NCBI GenBank assembly: GCA_036873755.1
Contig: JAVTVY010020430.1
Location: 1 to 64,000 of the forward strand
Direction of reading: 5' to 3'
Source of the DNA: Hanleya hanleyi
Lineage: Eukaryota; Mollusca; Polyplacophora; Lepidopleurida; Hanleyidae
Length of the DNA: 64,000 bases
The notes under the pieces are model-generated. The model was not told where the DNA came from and searched no databases. It worked only from the letters and a program-made list of their open reading frames with translations. This document shows positions 7,777-17,195 of this stretch, piece by piece. The translations under genes were made by a program, and so were the position numbers. Positions within the stretch are counted from its first letter, which is position 1. Each line of letters begins with the position of its first letter.

Positions 7777-8829
7777 GTGAACAAGGTGTTAACCGATTTG
7801 TATTACAACCCTACCAGTCCAGCCGCGTATAGCGCTGTGGGAGCGCTCGCTCGAGCTGCCCATTCCCAAGGCATCAGTCGAACTAAAGTTCGAGACTGGT
7901 TAAAAACTTATAGTTTACATCGAGCAGCCCGACGACATTTTCGCCGTAACCGAGTCATCGTAGGAGGCATAGACGCGTAATGGCAGGCTGATTTAGTGGA
8001 TATGAGTCGATTTGCACCTCACAATGATGGACATCGGTACATGTTGACCTGTATCGATATTTTATCCAAGTATGCATGGGTACTACCCATTCGCACCAAA
8101 ACAGGAGAGAATCTAGTACGGGCGTTCCAGCAGATTTTCAAGACGGGGCGCAAACCCCTCTATTTGCAAACGGATGAAGGCACAGAATTTCTCAACCGAC
8201 CCTTTCAAGCCTTTCTTAAGAAACAGAAGGTATTTTTCTTCCATACGTACAACGAGACCAAAGCCTCTGTGGTGGAACGATTCAATCGGACCTTCAAAAG
8301 ACGAATGTACAAGTATTTTACTGCCCAAAACACCCGACGGTACATCGATGTACTACCTCAACTGGTTCAAGGGTACAATCGAGCCTATCATCGCAGTCTC
8401 CAGCAAGCTCCCCTCGATGTGACAGAACGCAACGAACATCAAGTGCGTGGTACGCTGTACTCACCCAGTCCACCACTCACGTCACCCCGTTACAAACGTG
8501 GAGATGTGGTACGGATCAGTAAAGTGAAAGGACAATTTGAGAAAAGTTACTTGCCCAACTGGAGTGACGAGCACTTTGTCATCGTTCGCCATAAACCTCG
8601 ACAGCCACACGTCTATCAACTGGAAGATCTACAAGGAGAAACACTGCAAGGCACGTTTTACGAGGCAGAATTACAACCCATAGTGAAAACACCGAAAGAC
8701 TACTACACGGTGGAAAAGATTTAGAAAACGGAACGTCGACGTGGCATCCCCTATCATTTCGTCAAATGGCAAGGTTGGCCCCGTTCGTTTAATTCCTGGG
8801 TGTCAGGCCGTGACATGAAACGCCTATAA
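7777..8829 (+). pseudogene. Polinton integrase (DDE, chromodomain), broken by two nonsense codons
   Basis: One frame encodes a retroviral-type integrase related to the element 2 copy: an N-terminal helical part, an rve core (LTCIDILSKYAWV, LQTDEGTEFLN, SVVERFNRTFK) and an SH3-like/KGQFEKSYLPNWSDEHF part. A C-terminal chromodomain (about codons 312-350, with WQGWPRSFNSW) ends the gene. The reading is interrupted by TAA at 7978-7980, just before the first catalytic Asp, and TAG at 8722-8724 at the start of the chromodomain. The codon aligned with the element 2 ATG is GTG (7777). Start loss plus two stops indicate a dead gene. The true stop TAA at 8827-8829 overlaps the TATA box of the next gene. 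Confidence 0.88.
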
Positions 8830-8870
8830 ATTCTAACCCCTATCACCGCCATCCTTCAGTGTAGGGTTGT
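8825..8870 (+). promoter_or_regulatory. TATA box embedded in the integrase stop codon
   Basis: TATAAAT at 8825-8831 overlaps the integrase stop codon (8827-8829). About 30 nt later comes CATCCTTCA, which has a counterpart at 62,050 in element 2. Confidence 0.5.
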
Positions 8871-8873
8871 ACC

Positions 8874-9475
8874 ATGGATAGTGCACATCTACCCTTACTG
8901 TTACGGACTCGAAAGCACAAGTCGGTACTGTAGTGTGTCTAGTAGTGCTTCTGGGTACCTTATTTGGAGGCGTGTTCTACGATTTGGCGTACGTGATATC
9001 CTGTTTCAACACCCTTCGTCCAACAATTCCACCTCAATCATCCACCACCACCACCACCACCACCACTACGACGCTGCCTACGCCATCCAAGACGTCAAGG
9101 TACCGCCACGTATCAACCCAGACACCCACGCCTACCACGCGGTCTACTCCAGCCATCACGTCACCTGACCGCCACATCCATCCACCCACGCCTACGACGT
9201 CCCGTACTACTACGACGCTCCGTACTACTACGACTCCACGTGATCACCCGTCACCTCCGTCTACCCTGAGAAGCGACGACCCTTCCACCCCATCACCACA
9301 ACTTAGTACACCCACCACCACCACCACCACCACTACCACTCCTACGACGCTAAAACAATTTAGAGTGGACGAATCACGTTTACCACGGCAACGGTATCCG
9401 TTCGACTACGATCTCCGGTGGGATCCACGACAACGGTGGTGGGCCTCTGAACGCCCAGCGCAAATCACCAAATAA
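8874..9475 (+). pseudogene. Thr/Pro-rich single-pass membrane protein (stalk or fibre-like), frameshifted
   Basis: The ATG at 8874 opens a reading that stops after about 20 codons. From 8933 another frame continues with a hydrophobic segment (CLVVLLGTLFGGVFYDLAYV) and a long Thr/Pro-rich, mucin-like region. The C-terminus is basic and aromatic (LPRQR motif, then WDPRQRWW). The element 2 homolog (62,082) keeps the N-terminus and membrane segment in one frame, so a ~1-nt frameshift lies between 8915 and 8935. Topology would be a short cytoplasmic N-terminus, signal anchor and extended O-glycosylatable domain. The function is unknown; a virion spike is possible but unproven. Confidence 0.6.
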
Positions 9476-9505
9476 AAACGAAAAAAAAAAAAAAAATAAA
9501 AAACT

Positions 9506-10130
9506 ATGGATCCTCGGTGGCAGCATCCTTTCACGTGTCTCATCGCTGGACCGACAGGGTCGGGAAAAACACACTTCGTTCAACGTCTCATCCAACACGG
9601 GTCAGCCCTCATTTCACCCCCTCTAGCTCGCATCCTGTGGTGTTATGGAGCTTGGCAACCCGCGTACGAGGAACTGGCACGTCTCCCGGGACTCACCTTA
9701 GTGGAAGGCTTACCCCCTGAGGATACACCAAAAGACACGTTGGTCGTGGTGGACGATCTCATGACGGAAACGGACAGTCGAATCACCCATCTCTTTACCA
9801 AAGGAAGCCATCATCGTCGGTTGAGCATCATCTACATCGTGCAGAATCTCTTCAGTAAGTACAAAGAGCACAGGAACATTAGTTTGAATGCTCAGTATGT
9901 GGTGTTATTCAAAAACCCAAAAAAATTCAAGAGACGCTTCCCAAATTACGCACCTGGCCCAACAGATGTACCCTAAAAACACGGCCTTTGTACGAGAAGC
10001 CTTTGAAGATGCTACCCAACGAGCTCACGGGTATCTACTCATCGACTTGAAACAAGACACCCCCTCCATCCTTCGATTGCGCACCCACATTTTTCCCGGC
10101 GAGGTGCAGACGGTGTACACACCCAAATAA
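9506..10130 (+). pseudogene. A32-like DNA-packaging ATPase, frameshifted
   Basis: This FtsK/HerA-superfamily packaging ATPase is typical of Polintons. Walker A GPTGSGKT lies at residues 15-22, Walker B TLVVVDDLM near residue 80, and a conserved QNLFSKYKEHRNISLNAQY block follows. The first frame ends at 9976, while the conserved C-terminus (AQQMYP through FPGE) continues in another frame to 10,130. Alignment with the intact element 2 ATPase places the frameshift around 9915-9940, next to an A7 run. An A-rich spacer separates it from the upstream gene. Confidence 0.85.
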
Positions 10131-10165
10131 AAGAAGAAGACAACCCACTCTAGCCGTCACAAATC

Positions 10166-10357
10166 ATGTCTGCACGGATACGCAAGCACGCGCCGGCCCT
10201 GCGCGTATTACGCAGCGCGCCACCGGAGGTGGGCCGGGCCCTGGTGCGCGGGGCGGATCCCGACTTGGTACGGTGTTTGTGTGAAGTGGCGCATAATGTG
10301 TTAAAAGGCAATGTTCCGCTCAGTCCTCTGCAGAAAGGGAAATTGCAACGGCACAAG
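10166..10357 (+). pseudogene. Truncated pVI-like small virion protein
   Basis: About 64 residues, beginning MSARIRKHAPALRV and containing NVLKGNVPLSPLQKGKLQRHK, match the N-terminal two thirds of the 113-residue protein at 63,372. Small proteins with this conserved GNVPL core are common in Polinton capsid gene clusters. The hydrophobic C-terminal part seen in element 2 is missing: from about 10,357 the sequence switches to penton coding sequence in another frame. The ORF continues to 10,552 only by reading out of frame. Confidence 0.75.
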
Positions 10358-10951
10358 GCGGGACGTGCTCCCCGAAGGCCAATACGATACGCCCCAGAAG
10401 TTCATAGAGGGTCTGCTGTCCTTGTTGGAGTACAAGTCTCTACGGCAGGCCACGAATACTTCAAAACCCCGGAAAGTCTATCCCTTCAAGAATCACGTGA
10501 TCTTGACTGTCAACCCACACAACGACAAGGCCTGTATCCTGCTGAGCCCTAACGTGGCTGTGAAACTCAGTCCTACACTACAGCAAATGTTAGGTCTGCC
10601 TTACAGGGTGTACCCGGGGCCCACCACCGACAACGGTGACGTTGTGATGGATATGAAAGTAGGCATGTACGGACTCTACGTCTACTCGGACGCAGTGGAC
10701 AACCATATTGTGGGCGATGTGAACACACCTCTGTTACGGGTGGTGCCCATTAGCAAGTCGTATGGCAATCAAGTCAACCAGAGTTTCAACCATATACTCT
10801 ACCTGCCCGTACGACATACCGATATCAACACGATCACGGTGGATATAAGAGATGACACGGAGATGACACAGGACGCCCGGTCGCATTCGAACGAGGGAAA
10901 GTGGTGCTGACACTTCATTTCCGACAAGCCCGTTCTCCTCACTTCGTATAA
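10358..10951 (+). pseudogene. Penton (minor capsid) protein, N-terminus deleted and frameshifted
   Basis: Reading in one frame to about 10,880 gives a conserved Polinton penton segment: EGQYDTPQKFIEGLLSLL, LSPTLQQMLGLPY, GLYVYSDAVDNHIVGD and TPLLRVVPISKS. After about 10,880 the frame shifts by one base and the conserved end continues to a TAA at 10,949-10,951. The N-terminal ~100 or more residues, preserved in element 2 from 63,710, were lost in the deletion joined near 10,357. The stop overlaps the next start as TAATG. Single-jelly-roll pentons close the vertices of the capsid. Confidence 0.78.
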
Positions 10952-11355
10952 TGTACGTGCCTTACCAGTGCCATACGCCCAGCTATGCCGACTACTACAA
11001 GAAACAAACGGGAGGAGGCTTGCCATCTTTAGCGGTGCACGCATGCAACGAGGTCACGGATTGGGAAACATACTGGGCAGCATTGTGAAAACGTTCTTAC
11101 CCTTGGTGACACGAGGTGTTAAAGCGGTGGGCAAACAAGCGGTACGCAGTGGATTGCGCGTGGCCGGTGATGGTGATGGGAGGCACAGCACCCCGACAAG
11201 CCTTGAAACGACGGGCTAAAGAAGCCGGCAGCGTCTTGATCGCCAAAGCCCTTAAAAGACAACCACGGACACAGCGAAGAGTCATTCGACGTCCAACACA
11301 CCGACGACGCACACCCCGGAGGAAGAAGAGTAGTAGGAGAGACATCTTCGCATAA
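10951..11355 (+). pseudogene. Basic pX-like virion core protein, two frameshifts
   Basis: The gene starts at ATG 10,951 inside the penton stop and ends at TAA 11,353-11,355, overlapping the MCP ATG. Three successive frames carry conserved pieces: an N-terminal Tyr-rich part, ARMQRGHGLGNILGSIVK, and a C-terminal RRAKEAGSVL followed by a very Arg/Lys-rich tail. Frameshifts lie near 11,020-11,035 and 11,165-11,180. Small basic proteins with a GHG(L/I)G motif are a standard Polinton capsid-cluster component likened to adenovirus pX and thought to bind DNA in the virion. The name is by analogy. Confidence 0.7.
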
Positions 11356-11937
11356 TGGCATTCATTCACTCCGAGTCGTGTCCGTCTACCAACAGTGAAT
11401 TGGATTTGTGGACTATTCCACCCACCCAAACCAGTGTAGCCGAAGGACGTTGGGTAGAAGATCGACCCCTGGCTAGCCTGACGGGGACGGGACCTGTGGA
11501 ATTTACCATTGAAAACAAAGATACAGCCTACCTAGATTTAGCCCACACCTACTTGTACGTGAAAGCCAAAATAGTGGACGCAGCCGGGGCCGACCTAGGG
11601 GATGATGCGGTAGTAGGCCCAGTGAATCTTTGGCTGCACTCCTTGTTCCAACAGGTGGATATGAGTCTGAGCGATAAACTCATCAGTACGTCGACCAATA
11701 CGTACCCGTACCGAGCCTACATGGAGACGCTGTTGTCGTACGGTGCAGATGCCAAAAAATCCCAACTTGCAAGCCGCGCTGTACTACAAGGATACACCCG
11801 GCTCCATGAATAGTACGCTGGCTGCCAATAATGGGTTGACCGCGCGCAAAAACTTGACAGCCGATAGCAAGTCCGTCGATATGATGGGACGACTGCACGC
11901 CGATCTGTTCCTGCAAGACCGCTACATGATGAAGTGG
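11355..11937 (+). pseudogene. Major capsid protein (double jelly-roll hexon type), truncated
   Basis: The N-terminus (MAFIHSES, then ELDLWTIPPTQTSV) and the block WLHSLFQQVDMSLSDKLIST are hallmarks of the Polinton MCP, often annotated in genomes as F54H12.2-like. The first frame fails after about 11,757 at an A6 tract, and the conserved reading continues in another frame (ALYYKDTPGSMN through LFLQDRYMM). Homology ends near 11,937, where the sequence passes directly into the PolB gene on the opposite strand. Roughly the C-terminal half of the usual MCP is missing. This copy cannot make a capsid. Confidence 0.85.
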
Positions 11938-14900
11938 CCCGGCGTACGCTTATCGTACTGGTAATGGTCACGTCGAGGTAGCCACTGGTCCCGTTCCGCT
12001 TCATACTGGGTACGTAACTCCGGTTTCACCAGGGACTCCCAATCCGCATAAGAGACGGCCATGTAGGCCGAGTCCGTATCCATCTCCATGAGTTGCCAGT
12101 CTGATGGATTAAAATACACACCCATGAAATCATACAGAAACTGCAGCATCCTCAGCTTGGCCACCTGGTATACCATACATCCAATCTGCAGGGGTAGGTT
12201 GTAACGGATAGTCTTCTTGGCTGAAGTGACTTCATAGGTGTCGTCATCAATGACGTCCACGGACCGAAACAGAGGAGAATTCACTTTTTTGCGGGCTTGG
12301 GCAGTAGTACAAATGTTCACGTTCACGTGCTTATCCTGGTTCGTGACCGTTTTTCCGTAATACCCATTGCCCGTCAACTTCCAAGATTCACCGATGATGG
12401 CCTGACTCGGGTCTTGATCACCTTGACGACGGGCCGACGTCACGATGTCGGCATTCTCCGCAAAACAGGCGTGGGGGACGTATTGTATCACTTGGTATAT
12501 GTGGGTAATTTCCAAACCGTGGTTCATGTACCACTGCAGTAAGGGAGTGCCCAGCAAGATTTTCTCGGCCCACATACTACCAATCAACATCCGTCGAGGT
12601 TGAGGCAAACACTCGTGTTGCTCCGCATAGGTCCTCATGGTGTCCCCAATATCATCCCGACCCACCAGCGTGTTCTTAAAGATGGGAGGGCACTGGGCGA
12701 AGAGAGGCTTGAGAGTGTCAGGAACATGCAAATCCCATTCGACAAAGCCGTAGAGGTCCCCCGAACGAATGGCGTCGAACATCTGTGGCAGACTCAGGAG
12801 TCGCCGACGACTCAAGGGGTACTCGCGCTCTTTTAGGAAACGCAGTAAATGGGGCAGGGCCTGGCACATGGTGTGAAATTCACACTCCCACATTTCGATC
12901 AGCTGGTATCCTCTCTCTTTCACATAATCACCGTTCTCCACCACTTCTTCCAGTAATTCTTCCTGTGTTTTTCCACGTCGTTCGTTGAAGCGTCCAGCGC
13001 TGAAATGACATCCGTGGCCGTGCCAATAGCAACCGTAAAATTGGAATACGGTCGGTGTCCTACCCACCAGGGCAAACCCATCGACGGGGAGTCGACGATC
13101 TCCTATGCACTTCTCTGTGGCGTTGGTTTGGTGTCGTATAGTAATTCCCCGTCGATAGGCTTCCCAATCCAACCACTGATCAGCCAGATGCTTGTAGGGC
13201 GTGCGTTGCGGTGTAAAATGCCGACCTTCCGCCAACCAACGTGTATAATGGCCACTGGGCATAGGTTGGGCCAGCGACCACAGGTGCAAGGCATTGGCAT
13301 CGAAACCGATGATCTTAGCACAGGGTTTTCCACTGGGGAGAGTAGTAAAAATAAGACTCGGGCCGCCCACAATGTTCTGCTTTAGACAATCATGCATGTC
13401 TGCATCTTTTTGCTGTATCAGCGAGGAGTACGTAGGACACGCTTGAAAAAGATGACGAAGCGCCAGACCCAGTAAACTCAAGCACTCCTTGAAGATATCG
13501 ACGTGCATCTCACGACGAAAGAGTTGAACCATTTTCTCGGCCGCTTCCAGGAAAGGAACCACATCTAGGTTATTATACCATATCAGGAAATCTCGCAAGG
13601 TCTGCATATGTTGATCGTTCCATACCTGCTGTAGTTCGCGGTACGTGTCTTCGGGACATTCCAAAGAACGCATCATCAAAGAACGCATCCCGGGGTGGCA
13701 ACTGTGTTTCCTCCAAACAGTCGAGCGTCGATATATGCGTGTAAGGGAACCTCCCTTTGGTTTGTGCACAGTCATACGCCTTCACCCACTGATCATAGCT
13801 ATAATTAAGAGCTAAGTAGTTCCGTACATCCAGGAAATGCAGTGATGTGGTAGTCAGGGCCATATGATTATTGATCTTCTTGACGACGGACTTGAGGGTA
13901 TTCGCCTGGGCCAAGTAGGGGTAAAGAAATTCCTTCACCATGTTCAAGTCATATCGCCCCGAGTTGAAACCTAGCACCGGTAACTGGCCTAGATATTGTA
14001 GGAAGCGCACTTTCGATTTCTCCGCATACGGTTTCGGTAAAGGCACATCCTGCGACTGCAGGGGCTGCGACTCCGGCTCCGACTCGGACTCGGACTCTTC
14101 ATCGTCACTAAACGCTACACCCGGTATAGGAATCCGATCGTCCAGTTGGTCCAGTACGTCCTGGAACTTGGACACCAATAGTTCTGTACTAGCCGCACTG
14201 ACTTCCTCTAAATACTCCATCATGCGGGTGATCAACTCATGGGAATCCCCCGTGGACACGAAACATACCGGTGCAGCGTCATAGCCAGGTACGTTGCTCG
14301 AAATACTCACACTGAGAGGAATATGGCGCTGCGTCCACTGCGTTTCCGCTGAAAACATGTCCATGGGCTCCAACAGGGCCTCAAAATCGTAACACGCCCG
14401 GTAGGGAAAATAACGGTCCTGCTCCGGTATGATGAGACCCTCATCGGCCAGTTCCTGAAAAATAGTAGGCGTATTATGATACACACCACCCGGATATACT
14501 CGCTTCACCACGTTCGTACAGATTTTCTCGTGGCGATGTAAGTCGTAAGACTCTTTAAACACCCGATGGCATTGGGCACAACTGAAAGACTGGGCGTACT
14601 GGCTCATATTGTAGATCAGCGAAAAATGACTCACGCCATTGTCGTCGAACACATTGACTTTCATCGTAGAAGCATACCGTTCTGCTGAACGACGAACCAA
14701 TTCAGCCACAAATGTATCCTCCTCGCATCGTAATCGGTATACAAAGATATTGATGTTGAACAGTGTTTCCACGTCATCCAAATTCTTGAACGGAACTCCA
14801 CGGAAGTGCCGCTTATCCAAGTCTTGCTGCTGTAAATACTGTTCCCAATAGTCATTGGCCACTCTGTCACAACCCTGGGGATTACATTCGTCCACATGCA

Positions 14901-15501
14901 CGGCCAAACACCGAAACAGACATTTCCGGTCTTTGTAGGGCTCGTTTCGCCCTCCTGTTAATGCATACAGGCCATGTCGATGAAGCAACCAAGGGGGTAG
15001 TACTACAGGAGCACCGATAGGATGATCTCTCATTTTCGTGACGAAAAATGTGACGTTGGTCACCATTTCCACAAGCCATTGGGTATTGGGGCGTTGTAAC
15101 CGGGCCCATTCCAATGGATCCAACGTAGTCAGTTGGTCGATGAGTGGCTCCAGAGAAATCGCATCCGTCACCGTGAACGGCTGATCAAACACATAGGCAT
15201 TATTGCTGGGATAATAATACCGCACCTGGTCCGTCTCCTTGTGCCGTAAAATGTACCCGAATGTCATATTCAACTTGAACGCTGTCACCTGATCTGTGAA
15301 AATATTCTCGGCATAGGTAGACAGATACGTGAGGTCCTGCAGTCGAAAGTTATACAAGTCCAATAGACGACGCTCACGGTGAAAACAATGGCGTATGGTA
15401 GCCCAGTGACGTCGATAAATGTCCCTGACACGCTCGTCTTCAGGCAAGACTTCAACCGGAGGTGCTGCTGGGTCCCAGGGAAAATCTTCTCCACGTCTCA
15501 T
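11929..15501 (-). pseudogene. Protein-primed type B DNA polymerase (Polinton PolB), frameshifted, C-terminus deleted
   Basis: The first frame (15,501-13,573) holds an OTU-like patch (D191, C194, H292), a C2HC zinc finger (C308, C311, H324, C328), Exo I YDFEA (372-374) and Exo II GFNSGRYDLN (511-520). The second frame (from about 13,676) holds Exo III WYNNLDVVPF, palm motif A IGFDANALHLW, motif B KLTGNGYYGKT and motif C MDTDSAY. The frame break lies at an imperfect 15-nt direct repeat (13,662-13,689) in DAFFD codons. The gene ends abruptly at the junction with MCP sequence; the thumb region after motif C is missing. The enzyme would replicate element DNA from protein-primed ends. Confidence 0.9.
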
Positions 15502-15531
15502 GCTTTCGTCTCATACAAGCGGGTAGGCAAG

Positions 15532-15563
<32 letters not shown>

Positions 15564-15589
15564 CAAGCTGGTCAGCTGAGTCAGGAAGG

Positions 15590-15636
15590 TAGTGCAATGA
15601 ATACACCCACCCCCTAAAAAATCGCCTCCTTTTATA
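15590..15636 (-). promoter_or_regulatory. PolB core promoter
   Basis: On the minus strand, TATAAAAGG at about 15,628-15,636 is followed ~33 nt later by TATTCATTGC. The ATG is at 15,501. The leader contains a GCAG tetranucleotide microsatellite (about 15,530-15,565). Element 2 has a related TATA-like box and CATTCATTGC at 59,141-59,185 in front of its PolB start relic. Confidence 0.65.
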
Positions 15637-15650
15637 CGTTTTTCTACAAT

Positions 15651-15945
15651 CCGCCATTTTGGTCCCACCACCTCCACCACCCACAAGCCGCCATTTTGGT
15701 CCCACCACCTCCACCTCCCACAAGCCGCCATTTTGGTCCCACCACCTCCACCACCCACAAGCCGCCATTTTGGTCCCACCACCTCCACCACCAACAAGCC
15801 GCCATTTTGGTCCCACCACCTCCACCTCCCACAAGCCGCCATTTTGGTCCTACCACCTCCACCACCCACAAGGCCGCCATTTTGGTCCCACCACCTCCAC
15901 CACCCACAAGCCGCCATTTTGGTCCCACCACCTCCACATCCCACA
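15651..15945 (-). repeat. Eight 37-bp tandem repeats with YY1-type CCGCCATTTTGG motif
   Basis: Units start at about 15,651, 15,688, 15,725, 15,762, 15,799, 15,836, 15,874 and 15,911. Each has CCGCCATTTTGGTCC followed by a CCACCACCT-rich spacer. Open frames through this array on both strands are repeat artefacts. The array lies just upstream of the PolB TATA box and is likely an upstream activating region; YY1 binds CCGCCATNTT in animals. Confidence 0.8.
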
Positions 15946-15975
15946 ATGACCCCTGTGACAGAATACTCGCTTCTG

Positions 15976-16015
15976 ATTGGCTGTCGCTGTGACGTCACAG
16001 AGGTCATATGCAAAT
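15976..16015 (-). promoter_or_regulatory. Distal PolB promoter elements: CCAAT, CRE and octamer
   Basis: Within 40 bp lie ATTGG (CCAAT on minus, 15,976-15,980), a perfect cAMP-response palindrome TGACGTCA (15,990-15,997) and a perfect octamer ATGCAAAT (16,008-16,015). Together with the YY1-type array and TATA box they form a compact virus-like promoter. These are motif matches only. Confidence 0.5.
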
Positions 16016-16030
16016 TTCTGAGGTCAATGG

Positions 16031-16549
16031 GGTTCAATTTCCGTAGAGTATACTACTCATGGCACATGCGGCCCAAATGTGCATAAATGCCTATGAATAC
16101 CAGCAGAGGCATTTGTCTCTCCGTTATTGATAATTTCAGTGAGTATCACCCTAGACGCCCATATCTTACTTTTACGTGACAAATCCCTATGGAAGGCGTG
16201 GTGTTGCTTATTCAATGGCATCGTGGTTTTATCAAAAATGGCTATCTATGTTAAGAAAACGGGGCATTTATATTCAATATTACAAATATGTGGTTTAAAT
16301 AATTAATGGTATTTGATGTTGAAGTTGGCAGGACTTTCTATTTCTTTATATTAAATATACTGGAGATATGTTGGATTTTTCGTTCTCACGATTAACGAAA
16401 CATGACTGTTATACTTGTTGGATTATTGAATGGGAATCCATCATATTACAGGCGTATTTGAGATCGGGCTGTTGAACTTCTGTAGCTAAACATAGTTGGC
16501 AGATCGATAGCCAATCATGACTGCCGGACGTTCATTTTCATCCAAATTA
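16031..16549. other. No gene; probable junction of element 1 with host DNA
   Basis: The sequence becomes AT-rich without repeats or coding signatures. I could not locate the terminal inverted repeat of element 1 here. Confidence 0.4.
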
Positions 16550-17195
16550 ATCAATATAGTCTGTTCAATTTAATTAGTCGTTTACTTTGGAGCTTGTAAA
16601 AATCAGTAGTTAACTGTGCCAAAATTTTATTTTTTTTTGCATCGTGTAGAACAAACTGAATTGTACAAAATGACCACCATTATACCGTGATATTGATAAT
16701 ATATCACGCTTGAAATAACTCAGTACAGTTGTTTCATGGACCGGGCCCCATTTGCATAGGGAGACGTCATAATGTAATATGTTTACCAACAGAATGGTCA
16801 AAACTGCGGTTTACGGTGTGTGCGGGAATTTCACTGGGCATGCGATATAAGCGACACTCCCACGGACCGCCTGTTATTACTTTATATGACATCGATGACC
16901 TTTTGTGCAGTGAACATGAAGACATTATGACCTTTCCCTATGTAACTGAGGCCCGATACATGAAACAACTGTACTGAAGTTTTGTTTTGTATGGAGAGAA
17001 TTATTAAGTTATTTTAAGCGTGATATATTATCGATATCACGGAGAAATAGTAGTCATTTTGTAAAGTTCAGTTACACGCTGCAAAAAAGAAAAATTATGC
17101 CGAATTAACTATTGGTTTTTGACAAGCTTCAAAGTAAAATTAAATTAAATTAAAATTAACTAATTAATTAAGATTAACTAATTAGACAGACTTAG
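16550..17195. mobile_element. Foldback MITE with ~200-bp inverted arms
   Basis: Arms at about 16,550-16,745 and 16,950-17,195 are inverted copies, sharing TACTTTGGAGCTTGT / ACAAGCTTCAAAGTA, CGTGATAT...ATATCACG and CAGTACAGTTGTTTCATG. The ~200-bp centre has a short ORF with no known domain. Ends begin near AGTCTG; no convincing TSD was seen. Confidence 0.65.

Larger units (their letters stand above)
1..16030. mobile_element. Maverick/Polinton (adintovirus-like) element 1, degenerate, left end outside the window
   Basis: The segment carries the Polinton gene set: PolB, retroviral-type integrase with chromodomain, A32-like ATPase, penton, MCP and small basic virion proteins, plus accessory genes. 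The right end lies beyond the PolB promoter, near or after 16,030; I could not find the exact terminus or a 6-bp TSD. The left end is outside the window, because a minus-strand gene with the same core-promoter style runs off position 1. Nonsense codons, frameshifts and two internal deletions make it an inactive copy. Gene order from the PC4-like genes to the penton matches element 2 at the right end of the window. Confidence 0.88.

Noticed and set aside
15498..16037. Long ORFs on both strands through the 37-bp repeats
   Set aside because: They are Gly/Trp- or Pro/His-rich artefacts of a tandem repeat without stops; the region is the PolB promoter.
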